This document shows, one piece after another, positions 19,224 to 27,219 of a stretch of 57,467 bases of DNA. The translations under genes and the position numbers were made by a program. The DNA is from Roseomonas sp. 18066 (GTDB taxonomy: Bacteria > Pseudomonadota > Alphaproteobacteria > Acetobacterales > Acetobacteraceae), in assembly GCF_902706185.1 (NCBI RefSeq), contig NZ_CACSJM010000016.1:1-57467 (forward strand), written 5' to 3'. The stretch's first letter is position 1; every line of letters starts with the position of its first letter. The notes beneath the pieces were generated by a model, which was given only the letters and a program-made list of their open reading frames with translations, had not been told where the DNA came from and ran no database searches.

Positions 19224-19375
19224 CCGCCGCGCCGGCCCGGGACGTCCCCTGGGCGGGCAAATCCGCACGCGGTGCGCCCTTCCGTCCCATCCGGGATGAG
19301 GGTCCGGTCCCCTTTCACCAGGGGGTAGCGCCGCGGAGGCTCAACCGGACGTGTTTTGAAGGAAGGACCGCCAGC

Positions 19376-20254
19376 ATGGCGATGCCCGAAGTTTCCCTGC
19401 GTCAGCTGCTCGAGGCCGGTGTCCATTTCGGCCACCACACCCGCCGCTGGAACCCGCGGATGGCTCCCTACATCTTCGGGATCCGCAACCAGGTCCACAT
19501 CCTCGACCTGCAGCAGACCGTGCCGATGATGGACCGCGCGCTGCGCGCCGTCCGTGACGTCGTCGCCGGCGGCGGCCGCGTGCTGTTCGTCGGCACCAAG
19601 AAGGCGGCGGCCGAGTATGTGGCGGAAGCCGCGACCCGCTGCGGCCAGTACTATGTGAACCACCGTTGGCTCGGCGGCATGCTGACCAACTGGAAGACCA
19701 TCACGGGCTCCATCAAGCGCCTGAAGCAGATGGACGAGCAGCTCGGTGGCAGCACCTCGGGCCTCACCAAGAAAGAGGTCCTGATGCTGACGCGCGAGCG
19801 CGAGAAGCTCGACCGCGCGCTGGGTGGCATCCGCGAGATGGGCGGCCTGCCCGACATCATCGTCGTCATCGACGTGGTGAAGGAGAAGCTGGCGATCGAG
19901 GAGGCCAACAAGCTGGGCATTCCGGTCGTGGCCGTGGTCGATTCGAACGCCGATCCCGAGGGCGTGGCCTACCCGATCCCGGGCAATGACGACGCGATCC
20001 GCGCCATCAACCTGTATTGCGACCTGATCGCCGGCGCCGTGTTCGACGGCATCAGCGCCGAGCTGCAGGCCTCGGGCGTCGATCTCGGCGCTTCCGAGGA
20101 GCTGTCCGAGGAGCTGCCGGGCGAGGTGTCCGCGGAGCTGCCGTCGGACCTGTCGGCGGAACCGCCGGTGGTCGAGGGCGTTGAGGGCAATGCGGTCGCC
20201 GAGGCCGAGGCTGCCGTCGGCGGCGCCGACGCCCCCGTGGCCCCCCAGGCCTGA
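19376..20254 (+). CDS. rpsB: 30S ribosomal protein S2
   Basis: S2 binds late in 30S assembly and helps recruit S1. 292 residues, about 50 longer than E. coli S2. The core is typical: [40 protein letters not shown] and [10 protein letters not shown]. After roughly residue 235 comes a strongly acidic, low-complexity tail with repeated SEELP/SAELP-like segments and an Ala/Val-rich end; such tails occur in alphaproteobacterial S2 but their role is unclear. The ribosome-binding site AAGGAAGGA is strong. It is followed by tsf 32 nt later, the near-universal pairing. Confidence 0.97.
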   Translation: MAMPEVSLRQLLEAGVHFGHHTRRWNPRMAPYIFGIRNQVHILDLQQTVPMMDRALRAVRDVVAGGGRVLFVGTKKAAAEYVAEAATRCGQYYVNHRWLGGMLTNWKTITGSIKRLKQMDEQLGGSTSGLTKKEVLMLTREREKLDRALGGIREMGGLPDIIVVIDVVKEKLAIEEANKLGIPVVAVVDSNADPEGVAYPIPGNDDAIRAINLYCDLIAGAVFDGISAELQASGVDLGASEELSEELPGEVSAELPSDLSAEPPVVEGVEGNAVAEAEAAVGGADAPVAPQA

Positions 20255-20286
20255 ACGTCGGGTCGAGACAGGACAGGAGCTGATCC

Positions 20287-21198
20287 ATGGTTGAGGTGAC
20301 CGCTGCGATGGTCCGCGACCTGCGCGACAAGACCGGCGCAGGCATGATGGACGTCAAGAAGGCCCTGGTGGAGAACGGCGGCGACGCCGAGGCCGCCATC
20401 GACTGGCTGCGCAAGAAGGGTCTTGCCGCCGCCGCCAAGAAGTCCGGCCGCGTCGCTGCCGAAGGCCTGGTGGGCACCGCCACCGGCCCGCAGGTCGGCG
20501 CCCTGGTCGAGATCAATGCCGAGACCGACTTCGTCGCCCGCAACGAGCTGTTCCAGACCTTCGTCGCGGAAGTGGCGGGCCTGGTTCTCTCGGTCGGCGA
20601 CGATGTCGAGACGCTGAAGGCGGCGACCTATCCGGGCACCACCCATTCGGTGCAGGACGAGCTGACCCGGCTGATCGCCACGATCGGCGAGAACATGACG
20701 ATCCGCCGCGCCAAGCGGCTGGCCGTGCCCTCGGGCGTGGTCGCGACCTATGTCCACTCGGCGATCAAGCCGGGCCTGGGCAAGATCGGCGTCATCGCCG
20801 CCCTCGAGGCCGCGTCCGAGCTGGAGGCGCTGGAGACCCTGGGTCGCCAGATCGGCATGCATGTCGCCGCCGCCCGTCCGGACAGCCTCGACGTCTCCGC
20901 CGTCGACCCCTCCGCGCTGGAGCGGGAGAAGGCGGTGCTGACCGAGCAGGCCCGCGCCTCCGGCAAGCCCGACGCCATCATCGAGAAGATGGTCGAAGGC
21001 CGCGTCCGCAAGTACTACGAGGAAGTGGTGCTGCTGGAGCAGGTCTGGGTGCATGACGGCGAGAGCCGCGTGAAGGCCGTGGTCCAGAAGGCCGGCGCCA
21101 AGCTGACGGGCTTCGCCCGCTTCCAGCTGGGCGAGGGCATCGAGAAGCAGACCAGCGACTTCGCCGCCGAAGTCGCCGCCGCCGCCGGCACGGTCTGA
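20287..21198 (+). CDS. tsf: Elongation factor Ts
   Basis: Nucleotide exchange factor that regenerates EF-Tu-GTP. 303 residues, normal. N-terminal UBA-like domain [19 protein letters not shown], then the TDFVARNE signature (Asp-Phe inserted near the EF-Tu Mg site), core subdomains, coiled coil and C-terminal module. Start ATG 20287 has CAGGAGC 8-9 nt upstream. Co-transcribed with rpsB; a hairpin terminator follows. Confidence 0.97.
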   Translation: MVEVTAAMVRDLRDKTGAGMMDVKKALVENGGDAEAAIDWLRKKGLAAAAKKSGRVAAEGLVGTATGPQVGALVEINAETDFVARNELFQTFVAEVAGLVLSVGDDVETLKAATYPGTTHSVQDELTRLIATIGENMTIRRAKRLAVPSGVVATYVHSAIKPGLGKIGVIAALEAASELEALETLGRQIGMHVAAARPDSLDVSAVDPSALEREKAVLTEQARASGKPDAIIEKMVEGRVRKYYEEVVLLEQVWVHDGESRVKAVVQKAGAKLTGFARFQLGEGIEKQTSDFAAEVAAAAGTV

Positions 21199-21219
21199 TC
21201 TGCGTCGCAGAATGGGGAA

Positions 21220-21253
21220 GGGGGTGCTGGCGCAGGCCGGCGCCCCCCTCTTT
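21220..21253 (+). terminator. Terminator after tsf
   Basis: GGGGGTGCTGG (21220-21230) pairs with CCGGCGCCCCC (21237-21247), 11 bp with two wobble pairs, loop CGCAGG, followed by CTCTTTCT. The U-tract is imperfect, so partial read-through into pyrH is plausible. The rest of the 280-nt tsf-pyrH gap is GC-rich with no recognisable gene; a pyrH promoter could lie there but I cannot place it. Confidence 0.65.
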
Positions 21254-21478
21254 CTGCCCGCCGCCTGACGGGCTGACGCCCGGGGGCTTTCCGCGTCGCG
21301 GAAGCCCAGGCCGGGAAGGCGCCGCCGCCGCCGCCGATGCTGCGGCGCAAACGGTGCCGCCCGCGGTTTTCTGATGCGGCCCGGCCGGCCCGACGCCGCG
21401 ACCGCGCTTGCCGCCCCTTCGGCCCGTGCCTATCGTGCCGCGCCCCTATCGTCGCCAACTGCCGCCGGAGCCCGCATC

Positions 21479-22198
21479 ATGACCGCCCCGATCTACAAGC
21501 GCGTGCTGCTGAAGCTGTCCGGCGAGGCGCTGATGGGCAATCGCGACTACGGGCTGGACAATGCCACGGTCCGCGCCATCGCCGAGGACATCAAGAGCGT
21601 CGTGGCCCTCGGTGTCGAGGTCTGCGTGGTGGTGGGCGGCGGCAATATCTTCCGCGGCGTCGCCGGCGCTTCCTCCGGCATGGACCGCGCCCAGGCCGAC
21701 AGCATGGGCATGCTGGCGACCGTGATGAACGCGCTGGCGATGCAGAGCGCGCTGGAGCGCCTCGACGTGCCGACGCGGGTGCAGTCGGCGATCCCGATGA
21801 GCAGCGTCTGCGAGCCCTTCATCCGCCGCCGTGCCGAGCGGCACATGGAGAAGGGCCGGGTCGTGGTCTTCGCCGCCGGCTCCGGCAACCCCTTCTTCAC
21901 GACGGACACCGCGGCAGCGCTCCGCGCCGCCGAGATGCGCTGCGACGCCCTGTTCAAGGGCACGCAGGTGGACGGCGTCTATTCCGCCGACCCGCGCAAG
22001 AACCCGAATGCCGAGCGCTACGTGACGCTGACCTATCTCGACATGCTGGCGCGCGACCTGGCGGTGATGGACGCCGCCGCGATCAGCCTGGCGCGCGAGA
22101 ACAAGCTGCCGATCATCGTCTTCAACATCCACGAGCCGGGCGCCTTCACCGCCGTGATGCAGGGCGAGGGCCGCTTCACCACCGTCGTCGACCTCTGA
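21479..22198 (+). CDS. pyrH: UMP kinase
   Basis: Converts UMP to UDP with ATP in pyrimidine synthesis; a hexameric amino-acid-kinase-fold enzyme. 239 residues. Motifs: [13 protein letters not shown] at the N-terminus, [11 protein letters not shown], and [17 protein letters not shown] (UMP/ATP-binding region). ATG 21479 is preceded by CGGAG; the 35-codon upstream extension of the frame is Arg/Ala-rich and outside the family. Position between tsf and frr is highly conserved. Confidence 0.97.
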   Translation: MTAPIYKRVLLKLSGEALMGNRDYGLDNATVRAIAEDIKSVVALGVEVCVVVGGGNIFRGVAGASSGMDRAQADSMGMLATVMNALAMQSALERLDVPTRVQSAIPMSSVCEPFIRRRAERHMEKGRVVVFAAGSGNPFFTTDTAAALRAAEMRCDALFKGTQVDGVYSADPRKNPNAERYVTLTYLDMLARDLAVMDAAAISLARENKLPIIVFNIHEPGAFTAVMQGEGRFTTVVDL

Positions 22199-22237
22199 TC
22201 CTCGAGAACTGAGCCTAGCGAGAAGGAAAGCCGCGCC

Positions 22238-22810
22238 ATGGCCGCACCTGCCGATCTGACCACGCTCAAGCAGGACATCACCCGCCGCATGGAGTCGGGG
22301 CTGGATGTGCTGAAGAAGGAATTCGTCGGGCTGCGCACCGGCCGCGCGTCGCCCGCGCTGCTGGAGCCGATCCGCGTCGAGGTCTATGGCTCGAACCAGC
22401 CGCTGAACCAGGTCGCCAATATCTCGGTGGGCGGGCCCAGCATGCTGCAGGTGCAGGTCTGGGACCGCCAGGCCGCCAAGGCTGTCGAGATCGCCATCCG
22501 CGACTCCGGCCTCGGCCTGAACCCGCAGACCGAGGGCCAGACCATCCGCGTGCCGCTGCCGCCGCTGACCCAGGACCGCCGCAACGAGCTGGCCAAGCAG
22601 GCCGCCCGCTATGCCGAGGCCGCCAAGGTCGCCGCCCGCGGCGTGCGCCGCGACGGCATGGAGCAGATCAAGGCCTGGGAAAAGAAGTCCGAGATCGGCA
22701 AGGATGACGCGGCGAAATGGTCCGACGAGGTGCAGAAGCTGACCGACCAGACGATCAAGAAGGTCGATGAGCTGCTGGCCGAGAAGGAAAAGGACATCAA
22801 GGCGGTCTGA
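22238..22810 (+). CDS. frr: Ribosome recycling factor
   Basis: With EF-G, splits post-termination ribosomes. 190 residues (E. coli: 185). Typical sequence: KKEFVGLRTGRASPALLEPI near residues 27-48, then EGQTIRVPLPPLTQDRRNEL and the three-helix C-terminal KKVDELLAEKEKDI. Strong ribosome-binding site GAGAAGGAAAG. uppS follows 8 nt later, so translation is probably linked. Confidence 0.97.
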   Translation: MAAPADLTTLKQDITRRMESGLDVLKKEFVGLRTGRASPALLEPIRVEVYGSNQPLNQVANISVGGPSMLQVQVWDRQAAKAVEIAIRDSGLGLNPQTEGQTIRVPLPPLTQDRRNELAKQAARYAEAAKVAARGVRRDGMEQIKAWEKKSEIGKDDAAKWSDEVQKLTDQTIKKVDELLAEKEKDIKAV

Positions 22811-22818
22811 CCGGAAGC

Positions 22819-23616
22819 ATGAGCGCGGCGCCCTTCAACCAGCCTGCAGCCGGCGCCGCCCTCGCGGCTTCCTCGGCCGCCGGGATCGCATCGCCCAACC
22901 CGGCGGGTATCGCCGGGGACCCGGTGCATATTGGCCTGATCATGGACGGCAACCGCCGCTGGGCGCGCGGCCGTTCCCTGCCGCGCGCGCTCGGCCACAA
23001 GGCGGGGGTCGAGGCGGTGCGCCGCACCGTCCAGGCCTGCGCCGATGCCGGCATCGGCTGGCTCACTCTCTTCGCCTTCTCCTCGGAGAACTGGCAGCGC
23101 TCGGCCGACGAGGTGCGCGACCTGACCGGGCTGCTGCGCCTCTATCTGCGGCACGAGGTCAGCACCCTGGCCAAGAACGGCGTGCGGCTGCGGGTCATCG
23201 GCGAGCGCGAGCGCTTCGGCCGCGAGACCATGGCCGCCATCGCCGAGGCCGAGGCGGCCACCGCCCACAACACCCGGCTGAACCTGACCGTGGCACTCTC
23301 CTATGGCGCGCGGGCCGAGATCGCCGCCGCCACCCGGGCGCTGGCGGCCGAGGTCGCGGCCGGCCGGCTGGACGCGGCCGCCATCGACGAGGCGGCGATC
23401 ACCGCGCGGCTGTCGACGGCGGGCATGCCGGACCCGGACCTGATCATCCGCACCTCCGGCGAGCAGCGGCTGTCGAACTTCCTGCTGTGGCAGGCCGCCT
23501 ATGCCGAGTTTGTCTTCCTCGATGTGCTGTGGCCCGACTTCGAAGCGGCGCATCTGGACCAGGCGCTGGTCGAATATCGTCGCCGGGCGCGGCGCTTCGG
23601 CGTCGGCGCGGGCTGA
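22819..23616 (+). CDS. uppS: Isoprenyl transferase (undecaprenyl diphosphate synthase)
   Basis: Cis-prenyl transferase that makes the C55 lipid carrier for peptidoglycan and other glycans. 265 residues. Core motifs: HIGLIMDGNRRWARG (37-51, catalytic Asp43), LTLFAFSSENWQR and the RTSGEQRLSNFLLWQ / FLDVLWPDF blocks. The first 35 residues are an Ala/Pro-rich extension not found in E. coli UppS; a GTG at 22921 directly before HIGLIMDG would remove it, but ATG 22819 has the better ribosome-binding site (CGGAAG). Confidence 0.95.
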   Translation: MSAAPFNQPAAGAALAASSAAGIASPNPAGIAGDPVHIGLIMDGNRRWARGRSLPRALGHKAGVEAVRRTVQACADAGIGWLTLFAFSSENWQRSADEVRDLTGLLRLYLRHEVSTLAKNGVRLRVIGERERFGRETMAAIAEAEAATAHNTRLNLTVALSYGARAEIAAATRALAAEVAAGRLDAAAIDEAAITARLSTAGMPDPDLIIRTSGEQRLSNFLLWQAAYAEFVFLDVLWPDFEAAHLDQALVEYRRRARRFGVGAG

Positions 23617-23619
23617 GCC

Positions 23620-24513
23620 ATGGCCCTGCCGCCCCCCGTCATGCCCGAGCCGCCGGCGGGTTCCGCCGCGGCCGAGCCCGCGCGCCGCTGGCGTGACCTG
23701 CGCAAGCGCGCGATCTCGGCCGCCGTGCTCGGGCCGGGGGCGCTTCTCTGCATCTGGCTGGGCGCCGCGGCCTGGACCGCGCTGATGACGCTGGCCATCG
23801 CGCTGCTGACCTGGGAATGGGTGCGGATGTGCGGGCTGCGCAGCCGCGCCTGGCCGGGGGTCACGGTGCCGGTGGTGGTGGGCCTGGCCTGCGCCGCCGC
23901 CGTGCTGGGCCAGCCCATCCCGGGGCTGGTGATCCTCTTCGCCGGCTTCGTCGCCACCTGGGTCGCAGCGCCCCGGCTGCGCCGCCGCGGCGGCACGCCG
24001 CCGCCGGCCAGCTGGCTGGCGCTGGGCGTGCTCTATATCGGCCTGGCCGGCATCGCGCTGATCGAGCTGCGGCACGACAACGAGGCGGGCCGCGGCAATG
24101 TCTTCTTCCTGATCTTCGTTGTCTGGGCCTCCGATATCGGCGCCTATATCGTCGGCCGGCTGGTCGGCGGGCCGAAGCTGGCGCCCTCGATCTCGCCGGG
24201 CAAGACCCGCTCCGGCGCGGTGGGCGGGCTGCTGAGCTCGATGCTGGTGGGCTGGCTGGCGGCCGACTGGCTGGTGCCGGGCAATCCGGCGGTGCTGAAG
24301 GTGCTGGCGGTGGCAGCCCTGCTGGGCATCGCCACCCAGCTTGGCGACCTGCTGGAAAGCGCGGTGAAGCGGCATTTCGGCGTCAAGGATTCCTCCATGC
24401 TGATCCCTGGCCATGGCGGCGTGCTCGACCGGCTGGACGGGCTGCTGGCCGCGGCCCCGGTCGCCGCCCTGCTGGCCTTCGCCGTCGGCTATGGCGTGCC
24501 GCTGTGGCGGTGA
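23620..24513 (+). CDS. cdsA: Phosphatidate cytidylyltransferase
   Basis: Makes CDP-diacylglycerol from phosphatidate and CTP, the branch point of phospholipid synthesis. 297-residue integral membrane protein with about eight hydrophobic helices. The C-terminal signature is present: SDIGAYIVGRLVGG, SPGKTRSGAVGG, QLGDLLESAVKRHFGVKDSS and PGHGGVLDRLDG, including the conserved metal-binding aspartates. Three nt after uppS; its stop overlaps the dxr start. Confidence 0.95.
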   Translation: MALPPPVMPEPPAGSAAAEPARRWRDLRKRAISAAVLGPGALLCIWLGAAAWTALMTLAIALLTWEWVRMCGLRSRAWPGVTVPVVVGLACAAAVLGQPIPGLVILFAGFVATWVAAPRLRRRGGTPPPASWLALGVLYIGLAGIALIELRHDNEAGRGNVFFLIFVVWASDIGAYIVGRLVGGPKLAPSISPGKTRSGAVGGLLSSMLVGWLAADWLVPGNPAVLKVLAVAALLGIATQLGDLLESAVKRHFGVKDSSMLIPGHGGVLDRLDGLLAAAPVAALLAFAVGYGVPLWR

Positions 24514-25679
24514 GTTCCCCGCGCCGGGTCACCATCCTGGGCAGCACAGGATCGGTCGGCCGCAGCACCGTGGCGCTGCTCGATGCCGCCGCACCTGGTG
24601 AATTCAGCGTCGTCGCCCTGGTCGCCGGCCAGGATGCCGCGGGCCTGGCCGAGCAGGCGCGGCGCCTGCGCCCCGCGATCGCGGTGGTCGGCGCCGAGAG
24701 CGCCCTGCCCGAGCTGCGCGCGCTGCTGGCCGGCAGCGGCATCGCCTGCGCCGGCGGGCGCGCCGCGGTGCTGGAGGCCTCTGCCATGCCGGCCGACTGG
24801 ACCATGGCCGCCATCGTCGGCGCGGCCGGGCTGCAGCCGGTGCTGGCGGCGCTGGCCCGCGGCGGCACCCTGGCCCTGGCCAACAAGGAAGCGCTGGTCT
24901 GCGCCGGCGAGCTCGTCCTGGCCGCCGCCAGGGCAGGGGGCGCGACCCTGCTGCCGGTGGATTCCGAGCACAACGCCATCTTCCAGGCCTTCGACGCGCA
25001 GGCGCCGGGCTCGGTCGAGAAGATCATCCTGACCGCTTCCGGCGGCCCGTTCCGCGAGGCGAGCCTGGAGGCCATGGCGCGGGCCACGCCGGAGCAGGCG
25101 GTGCGCCACCCGGTCTGGTCGATGGGCGCCAAGATCTCCGTCGACAGCGCCACCATGATGAACAAGGGGCTGGAGCTGATCGAGGCCGCGCGCCTCTTCC
25201 CCATCCCCGAGCCGCGCATCGAGGTGCTGGTGCATCCGCAATCGGCCGTCCACGGGCTGGTGCAGTATCGCGACGGCTCGCTGCTGGCCCAGCTCGGCAC
25301 GCCGGACATGCGCACGCCGATCGCCCATGCCCTGGCCTGGCCGCGCCGCATGGCGGTCGACCTGCCGCGGCTGGACCTGGCGGCGCTGGCGCGGCTGGAT
25401 TTCTTCGCCCCCGACACCACCCGCTTCCCGGCGCTGCGCCTGGCGCGCGAGGCCTTGCGGGCGGGGGGTGGCGCCCCCACCATCCTGAACGCGGCCAATG
25501 AGGCGGCGGTCGGCCTGTTTCTCGCGCGGCGCCTGGGCTTCCTCGACATCGCGGTGGTGGTCGAGGAAAGCATGGCCGCCCTCGGCGCGCCGGCCACCGG
25601 CAGCCTGGAGGATGTCCTGGCCCTGGATGCGGCGGCGCGGCAGGATGCCGCGGCCCGCGCCGCGAAGCGCGCTGCTTGA
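24510..25679 (+). CDS. dxr: 1-deoxy-D-xylulose 5-phosphate reductoisomerase
   Basis: Converts DXP to MEP with NADPH in the non-mevalonate isoprenoid pathway, supplying UppS upstream. 389 residues, normal. NADPH-binding GSTGSVG (11-17), ALANKEALVCAG, the metal and substrate block LPVDSEHNAIFQ, and TMMNKGLELIEA are visible. The start is GTG 24510 in a GTGA overlap with cdsA; a second GTG two codons earlier (24504) is the alternative. No ATG fits. Confidence 0.94.
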   Translation: MSSPRRVTILGSTGSVGRSTVALLDAAAPGEFSVVALVAGQDAAGLAEQARRLRPAIAVVGAESALPELRALLAGSGIACAGGRAAVLEASAMPADWTMAAIVGAAGLQPVLAALARGGTLALANKEALVCAGELVLAAARAGGATLLPVDSEHNAIFQAFDAQAPGSVEKIILTASGGPFREASLEAMARATPEQAVRHPVWSMGAKISVDSATMMNKGLELIEAARLFPIPEPRIEVLVHPQSAVHGLVQYRDGSLLAQLGTPDMRTPIAHALAWPRRMAVDLPRLDLAALARLDFFAPDTTRFPALRLAREALRAGGGAPTILNAANEAAVGLFLARRLGFLDIAVVVEESMAALGAPATGSLEDVLALDAAARQDAAARAAKRAA

Positions 25680-25788
25680 CGACCCGCGCTGCCAAGCGCG
25701 CCGGCTGACGAGTTGACTGATCGGGCGGCCCGACCCGCCGCTTGCCCAAGCCCCGCCGGTCCGATGGCCGCGGGCAGGAGACGCGACC

Positions 25789-26910
25789 TTGGACTCCCTG
25801 CTGCACTTCGTGAATGATTCGCTCCGCTCGGCCCTGGCCTTCGTGGTGGTGCTCGGCGTGCTGGTCTTCATCCATGAGATGGGCCACTACCTGGCCGCGC
25901 GCTGGCGCGGCGTGCATGTCGAGGTCTTCTCCATCGGCTTCGGCCGCGCCATTCGCAGCTGGACCGACAAGCGCGGCTGCGAATGGCGGCTCTCCTGGCT
26001 GCCGCTCGGCGGCTATGTGAAGCTGCATGGCCATGAAGGGCCGGAGGATGCCTCCCCCGAGCAGCAGGCCACCTGGCGCCCGGGCGAGACCTTCCACGCC
26101 AAGCCGGTGCGCGACCGCGCCATCGTCATCGCCGCCGGCCCCGCCGCCAACTTCCTGCTGGCCATCGTGCTGTTCGGGCTGCTCTACGCGACGGTCGGGC
26201 AGCCGGTGCCGACCACCGATGTGGGGCAGGTCAATATCGGCTCCGCCGCCGACCGCGCCGGCCTGCGCGCCGGCGACCGCATCCTCAGCCTGGACGGCCA
26301 GCCGGTCGAGCGCTTCGACCAGGTGCAGGCGCATATCCAGCCGCGCGGCGGCCAGCCGGTGCAGATCCGCCTGCGCCGCGACGGGCAGGAGAGCAGCATC
26401 ACCGCGACGCCCGAGGCGCGCGAGGTGAATGGCGCGACCGTCGGCCTGCTCGGCATTTCCGGCGGCGCGCCGGAATTCCGCCGCATGGACCCGGTCTCCG
26501 GCCTGGTCGCCGGCGTGGTGCAGACCTGGGACGTCACCGCGCAGACCGTGGTGGCGCTGGGCCAGATGATCACCGGCAAGCGCGGGCTGGACGAGCTCGG
26601 CGGGCCGCTGCGCATCGCCCAGATCTCCGGCCAGGTGGCGCAGCTCGGCATCGCCAGCATGGTGTCCTTCGTGGCCGTGCTGTCGATCAACCTCGGGCTG
26701 ATGAACCTGTTCCCGATCCCGATGCTGGATGGCGGCCACCTGGTCTTCCACGCGGTCGAGGCGATCCGCGGCAAGCCGGCCAAGCCGCGCACCGTCGAAT
26801 ACAGCTTCCGCGCCGGCTTCGCCCTGCTGATGGCGATCTTCGTCTTCGCCACCTTCAACGACCTCGGCGCCTCGGCGCTGGGGCGCTGGGTCTCGGGGCT
26901 GATCGGCTAG
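25789..26910 (+). CDS. rseP: RIP metalloprotease RseP (site-2 protease)
   Basis: Intramembrane zinc protease; family members cut anti-sigma factors (RseA) or polarity proteins (Caulobacter MmpA homologue). 373 residues. Zinc motif HEMGH at 29-33 in the first transmembrane helix, one PDZ domain about residues 115-190 (GSAADRAGLRAGDRILSLDG), and the C-terminal NLFPIPMLDGGHL helix with the third metal ligand. The start is TTG 25789 with CAGGAG 8 nt upstream; no ATG or GTG lies at a suitable position. Preceded by a 109-nt gap after dxr. Confidence 0.93.
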   Translation: MDSLLHFVNDSLRSALAFVVVLGVLVFIHEMGHYLAARWRGVHVEVFSIGFGRAIRSWTDKRGCEWRLSWLPLGGYVKLHGHEGPEDASPEQQATWRPGETFHAKPVRDRAIVIAAGPAANFLLAIVLFGLLYATVGQPVPTTDVGQVNIGSAADRAGLRAGDRILSLDGQPVERFDQVQAHIQPRGGQPVQIRLRRDGQESSITATPEAREVNGATVGLLGISGGAPEFRRMDPVSGLVAGVVQTWDVTAQTVVALGQMITGKRGLDELGGPLRIAQISGQVAQLGIASMVSFVAVLSINLGLMNLFPIPMLDGGHLVFHAVEAIRGKPAKPRTVEYSFRAGFALLMAIFVFATFNDLGASALGRWVSGLIG

Positions 26911-26913
26911 CGT

Positions 26914-27046
26914 GTGATCGCCTGAGACGGCTTCGTCGACAGGCGTGAATCACCCGCTCAGGCAAGAGGCCAGGCCATGATCGGCGCGGCTTCGCGCCGA
27001 TCATGGCCTGGCCGCCGACTCGGTGGCGGCTTCGGCCGCCGCCACC
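26914..27046. promoter_or_regulatory. Multi-hairpin region between rseP and bamA
   Basis: Within the 309-nt gap 26911-27219. (1) GTGAT-CGCCTG pairs with CAGGCG-[TGA]-ATCAC (26914-26953), with an inner GACG/CGTC stem; alternatively GCCTGAG (26920-26926) pairs with CTCAGGC (26957-26963). (2) A perfect 19-bp stem at 26969-26987 and 26994-27012, loop GGCTTC, containing CATGATCGGCGC. (3) GGTGGCGGC / GCCGCCACC (27022-27030 and 27038-27046). None has a T-run. The rest of the gap contains two direct TTAACCCT-like words (27091 and 27127) and a T5, possibly promoter elements for bamA that I cannot assign. Confidence 0.65.
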
Positions 27047-27219
27047 ACCCCGACCGCCCCGCGGGGCCTGCGGGCAAAGGGCCGCCTGCCTTAACCCTTC
27101 GTGCAAAGACCGTCCGCCAGCCGACGTTAACCCTGCTCTTTTCAAGGGGGTGGCGGGCGCGCTTTTTACCGGCTAGTCTCCGGCCGCCCGGGACGCTCCG
27201 TTTCCGGCGGACCATCGAT

